Below are positions 18,301 through 25,868 of a DNA stretch of 64,000 nucleotides, in pieces. Source of the DNA: Limnoglobus roseus (GTDB lineage: Bacteria; Planctomycetota; Planctomycetia; Gemmatales; Gemmataceae); the NCBI RefSeq assembly GCF_008254045.1, contig NZ_CP042425.1, positions 62,001 through 126,000 of the forward strand, given 5' to 3'. Numbering within the stretch: position 1 is the stretch's first letter; each line of letters begins with the position of its first letter. The notes below the pieces were generated by a model. It worked only from the letters and a program-made list of their open reading frames with translations. It had not been told where the DNA came from and did not search any database. Made by a program: the position numbers and the translations under genes.

Positions 18301-18544
18301 GCGGCCGATCCTGATGACCTCGATCGCCACCATCGTCGGCGCGATCCCGCTCGCCATCGGCGTGAGTGCCGGTTCGGAGACGCGGGCCCCGCTCGCCCGC
18401 AGCATCATCGGCGGCAGCATCCTCGCGACGCTGGTGACGCTGATCGTGGTGCCGGTGTTCTACTGCGTGTTCGAGCGGTTCATGACTTGGCTGGCGCGGC
18501 AGTACAAAGCCGAAAGCCCAGGCACGGCCGTGCCTGGGCTTTGA
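15314..18544 (+). CDS. AcrB/MexF-type RND efflux pump subunit
   Basis: The 1076-residue product is full length for the HAE1 family. It starts MRLSDLAIKNPVFAVV at ATG 15314. Two RND halves are present, each with a large periplasmic porter region and a helix block. Diagnostic motifs are LSVGVVVDDAILVLENIYRR and GLVLLAGLVKKNSIVLVDYANQ. Proton-driven export of small molecules or lipids is expected. Such pumps normally need a membrane fusion protein and an outer membrane channel; neither is next to it. The last codons, encoding ESPGTAVPGL, lie inside a perfect palindrome (18513-18542). Confidence 0.93.
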   Translation: MRLSDLAIKNPVFAVVLAAALLVFGSLAYRSLGVSQFPELDFPVVSITTYYDSASPDIMDHDVTDVIEDAVSQVEGIDYVQSQSSYGVSSVTVYFRLDKNVDVCMQDVRNAVSAAAGRLPTEIDPPVISKLNFNKFPVIWLGVHGKKPLKALNEFVDTKLKKEVQTVNGCGGVMFGGLRQRTMRVWLDRDKLRGRNQDALDAFQAIRDQHVEMPAGYLDGSKRESDVRTMGEAKTAGEFGDLTMMNAKGQLVNLTEYGTIEDGMADKRSFARYNREPTVGVGVMRATGANVVQVCEEVKAKLPALQKLAAQEGIEVSVSTDFSLFIKDDIEEVKEALVLGVALTAFVTFIFLGSFGTTMNVCVAIPTSLIGTFIAIKVLGFTVNFMTLLALSLSVGVVVDDAILVLENIYRRMELGEKRRAAAINGAREISFAAIAATLSIVAIFLPVAFMQGSIGAFFYQFGITVTVSVLLSLVIALTVTPMLCSLFLTVKHPGQPEPRRALIWRVLGFPFRLLTLLVVWPTNKLLDLSSFIYLRVLRFALWFPWPWLVAGGLIAAAAGVFVVGSPRLGVRPIGRELVPSEDQNRFVVNVICPISTNIEYVEEVAGKAEALIADIKDPESGEDIIASLFCTISFRPGSLVTEGTIFVRLVPSSDRSLTQTDVMNEVRKRLSGVAGMRPVVLDLSTQGFTPTRGFPVNFAVQGSDFDTITQLSERIRLKMIESGVVTDVNTDFRPGMQEVQIIPDREKAAARNVSMRRLAFVLAVGTGGFRDGRFTPVAVGSTARRYDVRLRYQESQRSAPDAILDDFVKNEDGKLIPLRDVTTVKVISTLPTVHRYNHQRKVELTANMAPGTSQGEAISRSLQIAEQVRDEMGLSENYRFVPLGNASAMATTMSSMWGCLTLGFVFAYMILGVQFKSFVHPLTVLLAVPFGVTGALATLWWYGDTLNMMSMIGLVLLAGLVKKNSIVLVDYANQLRRRKGVSPAAAMLEAGRVRLRPILMTSIATIVGAIPLAIGVSAGSETRAPLARSIIGGSILATLVTLIVVPVFYCVFERFMTWLARQYKAESPGTAVPGL
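18513..18542. terminator. Perfect 30-bp palindrome overlapping the RND gene 3' end, CACGGCCGTG core
   Basis: The palindrome has two 15-base arms and no loop and covers the last ten codons before the RND stop codon. It lies between two convergent genes (RND pump and the TPR gene at the end of the tad locus), so it could serve as a bidirectional terminator. It is related to the palindromes at 1021-1048 and 60976-61007 by covarying arms and the same core. Confidence 0.65.
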
Positions 18545-18563
18545 GCGTCTTTTCCAATCGCGA

Positions 18564-19442
18564 TTAGTTTCCGACGGGTTCGCGGTATTCCACCGCCTGC
18601 ACCGGGTTCTGCGGCGGCGTCTGCGGCTGACCGCTGAACGATGCGAGCCACTCCTGGGCCGGCGTGTACGTCGGGTCGGCCTTCACCGCCAGTTGCAGTT
18701 GTTGGTGGGCCAATTCCGGCCGGTCCATGTCCTGCAACAGCTTTGCCATCGTGAAGCGGGCCTCCGCCTCCGACGTCACCCGGGCCAGCGTGTCGAAGCC
18801 CTTCTCCAAGTCGCCACTGCGGGCGGTGAGAATGCCGAGCGTCTTCTGGTAGCGGCGGTTCTCCGGGTCGCCGGAGAGTGCCCGCTGGCACGCCGCCATG
18901 CCGCCGGTCCAATCTTCGAAGCGGGCGTGCGTGAGGGCCAACTCGTAGGCCGTCTTGTGGTCGTCCGGGTGGTGTTTGAGAAGCGTTTGGAGGGTGCCGA
19001 CGGCCCGCTCGCGGTCGCCGAGGCGGGTGTAGAGCCGCGCGAGGCCGAGGAGGGCGTCCTTGTTCTTCGGGTCGGCTTCGAGGGCCTTCTGGAACTTCAT
19101 CCGGGCCTCGTCGGTCATCCGGTCGAGGTTCGGATTGACCTGCCCGTCTTGCTGGAAATCGAAGGCCGCACCGACCTGCGCGTTCGCCAGGGCGGCGATG
19201 GTGTCCGGCTTGATCGGCCCCTTCTTCTTGCCGCTGTCAACGACGGCGTCGGCCGGCTGGAACTTCGGCGCGGTCGCGCCGGGCGGCTTCGTCGCGAACA
19301 TGCGCGAGACGGCGTTCCCGCCGCCGGCGGCCGGCGGGGGCGTCACCCCGGACGTGAGGTCTTTTTTGCCCGTCCCGCTACACCCCACGCCGGCGGTTAG
19401 AAGTGACGCGACCGCCCAAGTTTTCCACCGTCGGCCATCCAT
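18564..19442 (-). CDS. TPR-repeat lipoprotein, last gene of the tad locus
   Basis: A 292-residue protein. Its N-terminus WKTWAVASLLTAGVGCSG looks like a lipoprotein signal with Cys near residue 21, though the lipobox is not ideal. A low-complexity linker leads to TPR-like repeats from about residue 110 (for example FQKALEADPKNKDALLGLARLY and LLKHHPDDHKTAYELALTHA). TadD-type TPR lipoproteins serve pilus assembly in tad loci, and the position at the 3' end of this cluster fits that role. It starts 44 bp after the AAA+ ATPase gene and converges on the RND pump gene. Confidence 0.75.
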   Translation of the reverse strand: MDGRRWKTWAVASLLTAGVGCSGTGKKDLTSGVTPPPAAGGGNAVSRMFATKPPGATAPKFQPADAVVDSGKKKGPIKPDTIAALANAQVGAAFDFQQDGQVNPNLDRMTDEARMKFQKALEADPKNKDALLGLARLYTRLGDRERAVGTLQTLLKHHPDDHKTAYELALTHARFEDWTGGMAACQRALSGDPENRRYQKTLGILTARSGDLEKGFDTLARVTSEAEARFTMAKLLQDMDRPELAHQQLQLAVKADPTYTPAQEWLASFSGQPQTPPQNPVQAVEYREPVGN

Positions 19443-19486
19443 GACTTGTCCTCACGCCGTGCCGGCCGCCGGACTTGAGGAATTCG

Positions 19487-20839
19487 TTACTGGAATTCCG
19501 CGATGAAGCTGTTGGCCGCCTCAATCATCAAGTCGCGCGTCAGGTGCACGGGTTGCCGTCTGTATCGGCAGATCGACTGCACGATTTCCAGCAAATCGCG
19601 ACAATCGCTCGCCCGCGGCGCACGGCCCTTGTTGTAGTACCGCTCGTACAGGTACTCGACGGCCGGCTGCTCGTAGTTCATGCCGAGCTTCTTGCACACG
19701 CCGGCGAAGATCTTCTGGTACACGTCCTGCGTCGGCGCGTTGATGCCGACCTTGTGCCGAATCCGCCGCAGGAAGGCGTCGTCCACGAGTGCCTTCGGGT
19801 CGAGGTTCGTACTGAAGATGATGAGCTGCTCGAACGGCACCTGGATCTTCTTGCCGCTGGCCAGCGTGAGGAAGTCGTGCCGGTCTTCGAGCGGCAGAAT
19901 CCACCGGTTGAGCAGTTCCTTCGGGCTGCACAACTGCCGGCCGAAGTCGTCGATCAGGAACACGCCGCCGTTGGCCTTAAAGTGAATCGGGGCCTGGTAG
20001 AAGTTCGACTCCTTGTTGTACCGCAGGTCGAGCATTTCCAGGTTGAGTTCGCCCCCGGTCACAATGACCGGCCGGCGGATGCGGACCCACCGCTGGTCAG
20101 CCGAGCCGGTGTTCAACAGTCGTCGCACGGCGGCATCCGCCTCGTCGCCGAACTCCTGCGGCGTGTCGTCGGCCACGTGCAACGACGGGTCGTACACGGT
20201 GACAATGTTGCCGTCGCTCACGAAGGCGTAGGGCACGAAGATCGACCCACCGGCGGTGTTCATGAACTCGCCGATGCTGCGGGCCATCGCGGTCTTCCCG
20301 TTGCCCGGGGGGCCGTAGATGAACACCGACCGGCCGCTGATGATCGCGGGGCCGATGGCGTTGAACATGTCTTCTTTCAGCACGAGGTGGCTGAACGGCT
20401 GCCGCAGGGCTTCCGGGTAGCACTGCAGGCCGGTGACGGCCTGCCGGTAGCACTGTTCCACGTAGTCCTCGATCGGCACCGGCGCGGGGCCGATGTACGC
20501 GCACTGTTTCGTCGCCTCCGCGGCCCGGTTGCGGCCGAGGTCGGTCAGGCTGAACCGGTAACTCACGTCGCCGACGAGGTCACCGCCGTCGATCTGGAAG
20601 AGCTTTTCGTCCTTCAGCCACCGCAGCGTTTCGCGGATGATCTTGAACGGCAGGCACAGGAACGTGGCCAGGTCGCGGCCGACCATCGGCCCCTTGGCGT
20701 AGACCGTCCGCATGAGCATGTCGCCGAGGAACGACTGCGTCAGCCCACACTCCTTGAGCGAATCCGGCGCGACCGGCACTTCCGGCGTCGGGTTGGACGA
20801 TTCCCAATCGATCACGGGCGGGCGAAGGGTGGTGGTCAT
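19487..20839 (-). CDS. AAA+ ATPase associated with the tad locus
   Basis: The 450-residue product has an N-terminal winged-helix-like region (about 30-110, GRDLATFLCLPFKIIRETLRWL). An AAA+ core follows with Walker A GPPGNGKT at 176-183, Walker B FLIDDFGRQ near 285, and a sensor-like FSTNLDPKALVDDAFLRRI. It resembles MoxR/RuvB-like remodelling ATPases more than the secretion ATPase TadA, which is encoded separately at 24429-25829. The co-directional position suggests a planctomycete-specific regulator or assembly factor of the pilus; this is inference. A 129-bp gap with an inverted repeat separates it from the gene upstream. Confidence 0.75.
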   Translation of the reverse strand: MTTTLRPPVIDWESSNPTPEVPVAPDSLKECGLTQSFLGDMLMRTVYAKGPMVGRDLATFLCLPFKIIRETLRWLKDEKLFQIDGGDLVGDVSYRFSLTDLGRNRAAEATKQCAYIGPAPVPIEDYVEQCYRQAVTGLQCYPEALRQPFSHLVLKEDMFNAIGPAIISGRSVFIYGPPGNGKTAMARSIGEFMNTAGGSIFVPYAFVSDGNIVTVYDPSLHVADDTPQEFGDEADAAVRRLLNTGSADQRWVRIRRPVIVTGGELNLEMLDLRYNKESNFYQAPIHFKANGGVFLIDDFGRQLCSPKELLNRWILPLEDRHDFLTLASGKKIQVPFEQLIIFSTNLDPKALVDDAFLRRIRHKVGINAPTQDVYQKIFAGVCKKLGMNYEQPAVEYLYERYYNKGRAPRASDCRDLLEIVQSICRYRRQPVHLTRDLMIEAANSFIAEFQ

Positions 20840-20878
20840 CGGAGTTGTCTCGTCTCAGTGAGGGGTGTTCGGGACCAG

Positions 20879-20967
20879 TGCGGAATTCGGAACGCGGAAT
20901 GAAAACCAAGAGCCGGGCTGCGGGCGGTCTTTAGTTCCGCATTCCGCATTCTGTGCTCCGAATTGAC
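20879..20967. repeat. Imperfect inverted repeat built of CGGAAT-type units
   Basis: The left part (20879-20901) contains GCGGAATTC and GCGGAATG. The right part (20935-20967) contains TTCCGCATTCCGCATTC and CCGAATT in inverted orientation. The block fills the gap between the small membrane protein gene and the AAA+ gene. It looks like a dispersed intergenic element rather than coding sequence; no function can be assigned. Confidence 0.45.
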
Positions 20968-20968
20968 G

Positions 20969-21205
20969 TCACTTCTTCCACTTGCCGCGAGTGATGATGA
21001 AGAGGGCGATGGCACCGGTGCCGACGACGACCATCGTGATGGTGCTCTGACTCTTGAGCGAGCCGCCCCAGTAATCGGCGAAGCCGTCCCAGTACTTGTG
21101 GAGAACGCTTTTTTGCGCGAAGAGGGGTTCGGCCGCCGCCAGCGGCGGGGCGGCCAGCACGAAAAGGGCCGCCACGGCGAATGTCTGCTTCCAGAGGCGA
21201 GTCAT
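20969..21205 (-). CDS. Small secreted or membrane protein in the tad locus
   Basis: A 78-residue product starting at ATG 21205 (MTRLWKQTFAVAALFV). It has a signal peptide likely cut after APPLAAA, a short loop (FAQKSVLHKYWDGFADYWGG), and one C-terminal membrane helix (TITMVVVGTGAIALFIITRG) ending in KWKK. The frame is open further upstream, but that part is unlike a protein N-terminus. Its size and topology would suit a minor structural or anchoring component of the pilus, although it lacks the Flp-pilin processing motif. The function is unknown. Confidence 0.65.
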   Translation of the reverse strand: MTRLWKQTFAVAALFVLAAPPLAAAEPLFAQKSVLHKYWDGFADYWGGSLKSQSTITMVVVGTGAIALFIITRGKWKK

Positions 21206-21308
21206 GGTGTGTCTCACGGTGTCGGATCGACCGGTGCGAGGTCTGCAACCGAACTCTAGTTCCATCTCCGTCTCAAAGTCGGCGGCCGGGCGGAAAAAAA
21301 CAAAACAA

Positions 21309-21351
21309 CCAGGCAGGGTGGCCCGCACTCGTGTGGGGCCACCCTGCCTGG
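21309..21351 (-). terminator. Rho-independent terminator after the outer-membrane lipoprotein gene
   Basis: Fifteen-base perfect arms (21309-21323 and 21337-21351) are followed on the minus strand by a T-rich tract (21290-21308). It lies 29 bp beyond the stop of the gene at 21380-22090. This is the clearest intrinsic terminator in the window. It suggests that the genes below 21300 are at least partly expressed from their own promoter. Confidence 0.8.
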
Positions 21352-21379
21352 CGGAACGGTCCGTGCTGTACGGCCGGTC

Positions 21380-22090
21380 TTACCGATATCCGCTCCCACT
21401 ACCGCCGCCCCCGGAGGAGCTGCCGCCGCCGGAAGAACCGCCGCTACCGGAGGAACCGCCGCCGCTACCGCTCGTGCTGCTACCGCTGGTGCCGGTGTTC
21501 CCGGCGCCGCCACCACCGCCGCCCTGGCCGTTGATGCTCGCTCCGTACTGGAGTTGCAGGCCGCGGACGGCGTTCCCCAGGAACTGGGCCGGGAAGCTCA
21601 CGTCACCCGGATCGTGGACGACGACTTCGTAGGGCATCGGGTTGGACGCCGTTTGGGCCGAGAGGTACTTCAGGATCGCGTTGCCGCGGCGCTGGTCGAG
21701 GTCGCGACGGCTGTCGGCGTACTTCTCGGGCGCGTTCGGGTCGAACCCGCCGTCGCGGGCCGTTTGCAGGTAGATCTTGCCGTCCTCGCTGCCGCGCTTC
21801 CGCGACAGGTAGTCGAGTCGCTCGATCCCGGCCGGGGAGAGCTTGTCCGAGTCCTTCTCGAAGTGGTAGTTCCACACCGTGTGGTCGAGGTACGCGCCGT
21901 TCTGCGCCTGCACCTGGAACGGGGCCAGCGTTTCCTGCCGGGCCACGTGGTTGTACCGTTCCGGCCACGACGGGTCGACCGCGTTGCGGTACCGCTCGCC
22001 GAGCGGTGGGCGGTTGCCCGCACACCCCGTCCCGGCGACTGTGCCCGCGGCCACCGCCGCCACGAACGCCATCCGGTAGATTCGTTTCAT
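21380..22090 (-). CDS. Lipoprotein with OmpA-like segment and Gly/Ser-rich tail, tad locus
   Basis: ATG 22090 is preceded by GGAGG at a spacing of 6; a GTG one codon earlier is less likely. The signal peptide ends in GTVAGTGC, so lipidation at about Cys 23 is plausible. The middle part (YHFEKDSDKLSPAGIERLDYL, then KIYLQTARDGG) resembles the peptidoglycan-binding OmpA-like fold only loosely. The last 50 residues are almost only Gly and Ser, probably a flexible or surface-exposed tail. The position after tadC suggests an outer membrane anchor or accessory factor for the pilus. A strong terminator follows. Confidence 0.68.
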   Translation of the reverse strand: MKRIYRMAFVAAVAAGTVAGTGCAGNRPPLGERYRNAVDPSWPERYNHVARQETLAPFQVQAQNGAYLDHTVWNYHFEKDSDKLSPAGIERLDYLSRKRGSEDGKIYLQTARDGGFDPNAPEKYADSRRDLDQRRGNAILKYLSAQTASNPMPYEVVVHDPGDVSFPAQFLGNAVRGLQLQYGASINGQGGGGGGAGNTGTSGSSTSGSGGGSSGSGGSSGGGSSSGGGGSGSGYR

Positions 22091-22228
22091 CACATTCCTC
22101 CTTGAACAACCGTCGGGCGTCCTGCCCGGTGTTGGAAAGTCTCGAAACTCGTCTGGGCGAACGGGCGAGGAAACCCCATCCCGTTCGTGTCACCCCTTCA
22201 CCCCTTCACCGCCCCACCTCGTCGCGGC

Positions 22229-23203
22229 TCAGCCGCCGCCGCCGACGCCCTTCAGGATCAAGTTCTGGTAGATCTGGATGGCCGCCGGGCCGACCAGGAC
22301 CACGAACACGGAGGGGAAGATGAACAGCACGAGCGGGAAGATCAGCTTCACCGCGGTCTTCGCTGCCTTCTCTTCGGCAATTTGCCGCCGCTTTGTTCGC
22401 ATCGAATCCGACTGAACTCGCAATGCCTGGGCGATACTCGACCCGAACCGGTCGGCTTGAATCAAAATCGCCGCCAGCGCCCGCACGTCGTCCACGCCGG
22501 TCCGCACGCCGAGGTCGTGGAGCACCTCACGCCGCGGGCGGCCCATCTGTAACTGCAGGTTGGCCAGCGCGAGTTCTTCGGTAATCACCTTCGCGTGGCC
22601 CTTCATTTCTTCCGTCACCTTCCGCATCGCCGCGTCCAGACCCAGGCCCGATTCGACGCACACCACGAGCAAGTCGAGCGCGTCCGGCAGGGTGATGAAA
22701 ATCTCCTTCTGGCGAGCGCTCTTCAGGAAGGCCAGCACGAGCATCGGCAGGTAGAAGCCGATGCCGGTGATCGCCACCACGTACTGGATGGCCTTGAGGT
22801 TGATGCCCATCGTCATGAAGAAGAACAGGGCGGACGGCACGGCGAACAGGGCCAGGCACGCGACCCGCATCCCCTGGTAGACGGCCGGGGCACTCTCGTG
22901 GCGGAAGCCGGCGTTGGCCAGTTTCACCTTGAGGCCGTTCTTCTCCAGGTCCGACTGCGGCTCCATCGCCGCCCCGAACTTGGACAGTTGGTCCTTCAAC
23001 CCCTTGAATCGGTTCTTCGACTCCTTGTCGTTCATCTCGAGTTCGGCCAGCGACTTCGGCCGGCCGATGCGCTCGAGCCGTTCCTCGGCCTGACTGTTCC
23101 GTTGCGAAATCAGGGACAGCAGCCAGAAGGTGCCGGCCATGATGGCGAAGAACACCAGCACGGGCGAGGCGTCCCCCAGGGTAAACATTGCCAGCAATTC
23201 CAC
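22229..23203 (-). CDS. tadC: TadC, type II/IV secretion inner-membrane protein
   Basis: The 324-residue product has an N-terminal helix, a cytoplasmic linker, and a T2SSF/GspF domain (LPDALDLLVVCVESGLGLDAAMRKV and ALAAILIQADRFGSSIAQAL) with membrane helices near 115-165 and 285-315. TadC and TadB form the inner membrane platform on which TadA acts during Flp pilus assembly. The start is GTG 23203, preceded by GGAG at spacing 7. It follows tadB after a 111-bp gap that holds a repeat. Confidence 0.9.
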   Translation of the reverse strand: MELLAMFTLGDASPVLVFFAIMAGTFWLLSLISQRNSQAEERLERIGRPKSLAELEMNDKESKNRFKGLKDQLSKFGAAMEPQSDLEKNGLKVKLANAGFRHESAPAVYQGMRVACLALFAVPSALFFFMTMGINLKAIQYVVAITGIGFYLPMLVLAFLKSARQKEIFITLPDALDLLVVCVESGLGLDAAMRKVTEEMKGHAKVITEELALANLQLQMGRPRREVLHDLGVRTGVDDVRALAAILIQADRFGSSIAQALRVQSDSMRTKRRQIAEEKAAKTAVKLIFPLVLFIFPSVFVVLVGPAAIQIYQNLILKGVGGGG

Positions 23204-23215
23204 GGTGAGGCTCCA

Positions 23216-23312
23216 GGTGTCAGGGGTCAGAGGTCAGGGGTCAGGCATCATCACTTGAGCGGGATCGCAGGTCTTGACCCTGGTTCCCGACTCCTGATTC
23301 CTGACTCCTGCT
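23216..23312. repeat. Short tandem/inverted repeat between tadB and tadC
   Basis: The gap contains direct repeats of GTCAGGGGTCAG type at 23218-23245, and their inverted counterparts (CCTGATTCCTGACTCCTG) at 23293-23310. This resembles the dispersed intergenic repeats found in many large planctomycete genomes. It carries no ORF and lies inside the tad transcript. Confidence 0.5.
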
Positions 23313-23314
23313 GA

Positions 23315-24277
23315 CTAAACTTTGATGTCCACAATCTTCTTGATGACGAACGCCCCCACGATCAGGCCGATCAGGGCACCGATCGACATCTTGATGCCGA
23401 GGGGTTCGGTCCAGAGCAGTTTTTCGTAGTCCGGCTTCATGAACAGCATCAGGAAGAACAAGCCGATCGGCAGGGCAATCAGCACCACGCCGGACAGCCG
23501 GCCTTCGGCCGAGAGGGCCTTCACCTGGCCAAGAATCTTGTACCGCTCCCGGATGACGTAGCCGATCCGGTCGAGAATTTCCGCCAAGTCACCACCGGTC
23601 TGCCGTTGGATGGCGACGCTGGTGATGAAGAACCGCAGGTCGAGGTTCGGCACGCGGTCGGTCATGTTCTTGAGCGCGTCTTCGAGCTGGATGCCGAGGT
23701 TCTGTTCCTCGTAGACGCGGTTAAATTCCTTGGCGATCGGGGCCTGCATTTCCTCGGCAACCACGTGCAGGCCGGCGGCCAGCGAGTGGCCGGCCCGGAG
23801 GGCACGGGCGGTCAGCTCCAGGGCGTCCGGCAGTTGAGCGGCGAACCGGTTCAGGCGGCTCTTCCGCTTGAACGACAGCCACAGGAACGGCAGCGGGAAC
23901 GTCAGGAGGAACATCACCGGGGCGACGTAGATGTTCACCATCCAGATCGCCATGACCGAGGACACGAACCCGACGCCGAGGCCGATGCCGAACAGGGCAC
24001 TCGGCTTGATGTTCGCGTCGGCCTGCTCCACCATCTTCGTGACGTTGAAGAATTCCGGTGTCAATTTGTCAAAGACCGTCTTTCGGTCGCCGACCGTCAT
24101 CAGCGCCTGCTTCAAGAGCAGGTCGGCGGACGACTCCTTGCGGCTGCCGCGGCCGACGAGCATGTCGAGCCGTTCGGTCGCCCGGCCGTCGTCGCGGCCG
24201 GTGAAGGCCAGCATCACGGCCAACACCGCCCCGATCACGAGGGCACCAATTAACACCGACAAAACAAGCGGACTCAT
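23315..24277 (-). CDS. tadB: TadB, type II/IV secretion inner-membrane protein
   Basis: The 320-residue product starts with a membrane helix (LVLSVLIGALVIGAVLAVML). A central helix pair follows (about 95-130), then a T2SSF domain (QLPDALELTARALRAGHSLAAGL and ITSVAIQRQTGGDLAEILDRI), and two C-terminal helices. It pairs with TadC as the polytopic platform of the Tad pilus machine. ATG 24277 is used. The gene lies 151 bp downstream of the secretion ATPase gene on the same strand. Confidence 0.9.
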   Translation of the reverse strand: MSPLVLSVLIGALVIGAVLAVMLAFTGRDDGRATERLDMLVGRGSRKESSADLLLKQALMTVGDRKTVFDKLTPEFFNVTKMVEQADANIKPSALFGIGLGVGFVSSVMAIWMVNIYVAPVMFLLTFPLPFLWLSFKRKSRLNRFAAQLPDALELTARALRAGHSLAAGLHVVAEEMQAPIAKEFNRVYEEQNLGIQLEDALKNMTDRVPNLDLRFFITSVAIQRQTGGDLAEILDRIGYVIRERYKILGQVKALSAEGRLSGVVLIALPIGLFFLMLFMKPDYEKLLWTEPLGIKMSIGALIGLIVGAFVIKKIVDIKV

Positions 24278-24428
24278 GGGGGTATACCTGGGAGCGTGTG
24301 TCGCCCGCGGCTCGGCCCACGCGAGGCCGTTTCTCCTCCCTGAGTGAGCGGGCCGTTCGGTCGCCGCTCGGTGGTCCGCGATCCGTCCGTGGTCGCAGTA
24401 CAGTTTCGTCGTTTCGTCGCCGTCTCGA

Positions 24429-25829
24429 TCAGTCGCGGAGCAGAACCCGCTCGGCGAACATGTTGCTCGGCAACTTCACGCCCTTCTGTTCCAGCCGCGG
24501 CACGAAGGAGGGCCGCACGCCGGTCGCCTCGAACTGCCCGAACGCCCGACCGTTCTGGTCGATGCCGAGCTGCCGGTAGCGGAAGATTTCCTGCATGATG
24601 ATCACGTCCTGTTCCATGTTGTTCACTTCCGTGATGCTCGTGATCTTCCGCGGGCCGCCTTGCAGACGGTTGGCCTGAATGATCAAGTCCACGGCGGCGG
24701 AAATCTGCTGCCGCATGGCCTTGATCGGCAGTTCGATCCCGCCCATCATGATCATCGTTTCGAGCCGGCTCAGGCCTTCCCGCGGCGTGTTCGCGTGGAG
24801 CGTGGTCATCGACCCGCTGTGGCCGGTGTTCATGGCCTGGAGCATGTCGAGCGTTTCACCGCCCCGACACTCCCCGATGATGATCCGCTCGGGCCGCATC
24901 CGCAGGGCGTTCTTCACGCAGTCGCGGGTGGTGACGGCCCCCTTGCCTTCGATGTTCGCCGGCCGCGTTTCCAGCCGGACCACGTGTTCCTGTTGCAGTT
25001 GCAGTTCGGCCGCGTCCTCGATCGTGATCACCCGCTCGTCGGCCGGGATGAAGCTCGACAGCGTGTTGAGCAGCGTCGTCTTACCGCAACCCGTACCGCC
25101 GCTGATGACCACGTTCAGGCGGGCCTTGATGCACGCCTCTAGGAGCATCGCGATTTCCGGCGTGAACGCCTTGTAGTTCAGCAGGTCTTCCAGCTTCAGC
25201 GGGTTCGAGCCGAAGCGGCGAATGCTGAGGCTCGCCCCGTCGAGCGAGATCGGCGCGATGACCGCGTTCACCCGCGAGCCGTCCGGCAGGCGGGCGTCCA
25301 CCATCGGGTTCGTTTCGTCCACCCGCCGGCCGATCTTCGACACGATCCGGTCGATGATCTGCATCAGGTGGTCGTTGTCGCGGAAGACCACGTCGGTCTT
25401 TTCCAGTTTCCCGCGGCGTTCGACGTAAATCTTCTTCGGACCGTTGACCAGGATGTCGCTGATCGTCGGGTCCTTCAGCAGCACTTCCAGCGGGCCAAAG
25501 CCGAGCGTTTCGTCGAGGACTTCCTCGATCAACTTCTCACGCTCGATCCGGTTGAGCAGCGGGTTCTCGGTATCGCACAGGTGCTCGATGACCTTGCGGA
25601 TGTCCTTCCGCATCGCGTCGCTGGACAGGTCCTTGATCCGGCTGAAGTCGAGCCGCTCGACCAGCTTGCTGTGGATCTGCCGCTTCAACTCTTCCAGGTT
25701 CTTGCCACCGCTGCTGCCGTTCGAGCCGCCAAAGCTCGGGCTGGACAGCCGGCTCAGCCCGGACAGACCGCTATTGCTCTGCCCGCTGAGGCTATTGAGT
25801 TTCGAGATACCTTGCTGCAACCGCGACAT
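24429..25829 (-). CDS. tadA: TadA/CpaF secretion ATPase
   Basis: The 466-residue product is a full-length CpaF-type ATPase. After a Ser/Gly-rich N-terminus (1-45), the N-terminal domain contains [21 protein letters not shown]. The ATPase core has Walker [14 protein letters not shown], and [19 protein letters not shown] followed by [12 protein letters not shown]. The hexameric ATPase powers extrusion of Flp pilins through TadB/C and the secretin. It follows cpaE by 39 bp. Confidence 0.94.
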   Translation of the reverse strand: MSRLQQGISKLNSLSGQSNSGLSGLSRLSSPSFGGSNGSSGGKNLEELKRQIHSKLVERLDFSRIKDLSSDAMRKDIRKVIEHLCDTENPLLNRIEREKLIEEVLDETLGFGPLEVLLKDPTISDILVNGPKKIYVERRGKLEKTDVVFRDNDHLMQIIDRIVSKIGRRVDETNPMVDARLPDGSRVNAVIAPISLDGASLSIRRFGSNPLKLEDLLNYKAFTPEIAMLLEACIKARLNVVISGGTGCGKTTLLNTLSSFIPADERVITIEDAAELQLQQEHVVRLETRPANIEGKGAVTTRDCVKNALRMRPERIIIGECRGGETLDMLQAMNTGHSGSMTTLHANTPREGLSRLETMIMMGGIELPIKAMRQQISAAVDLIIQANRLQGGPRKITSITEVNNMEQDVIIMQEIFRYRQLGIDQNGRAFGQFEATGVRPSFVPRLEQKGVKLPSNMFAERVLLRD

Positions 25830-25868
25830 CGTTGTTCCTCAGGGTGCGTCAATTTCGTCGTGCCGGTG

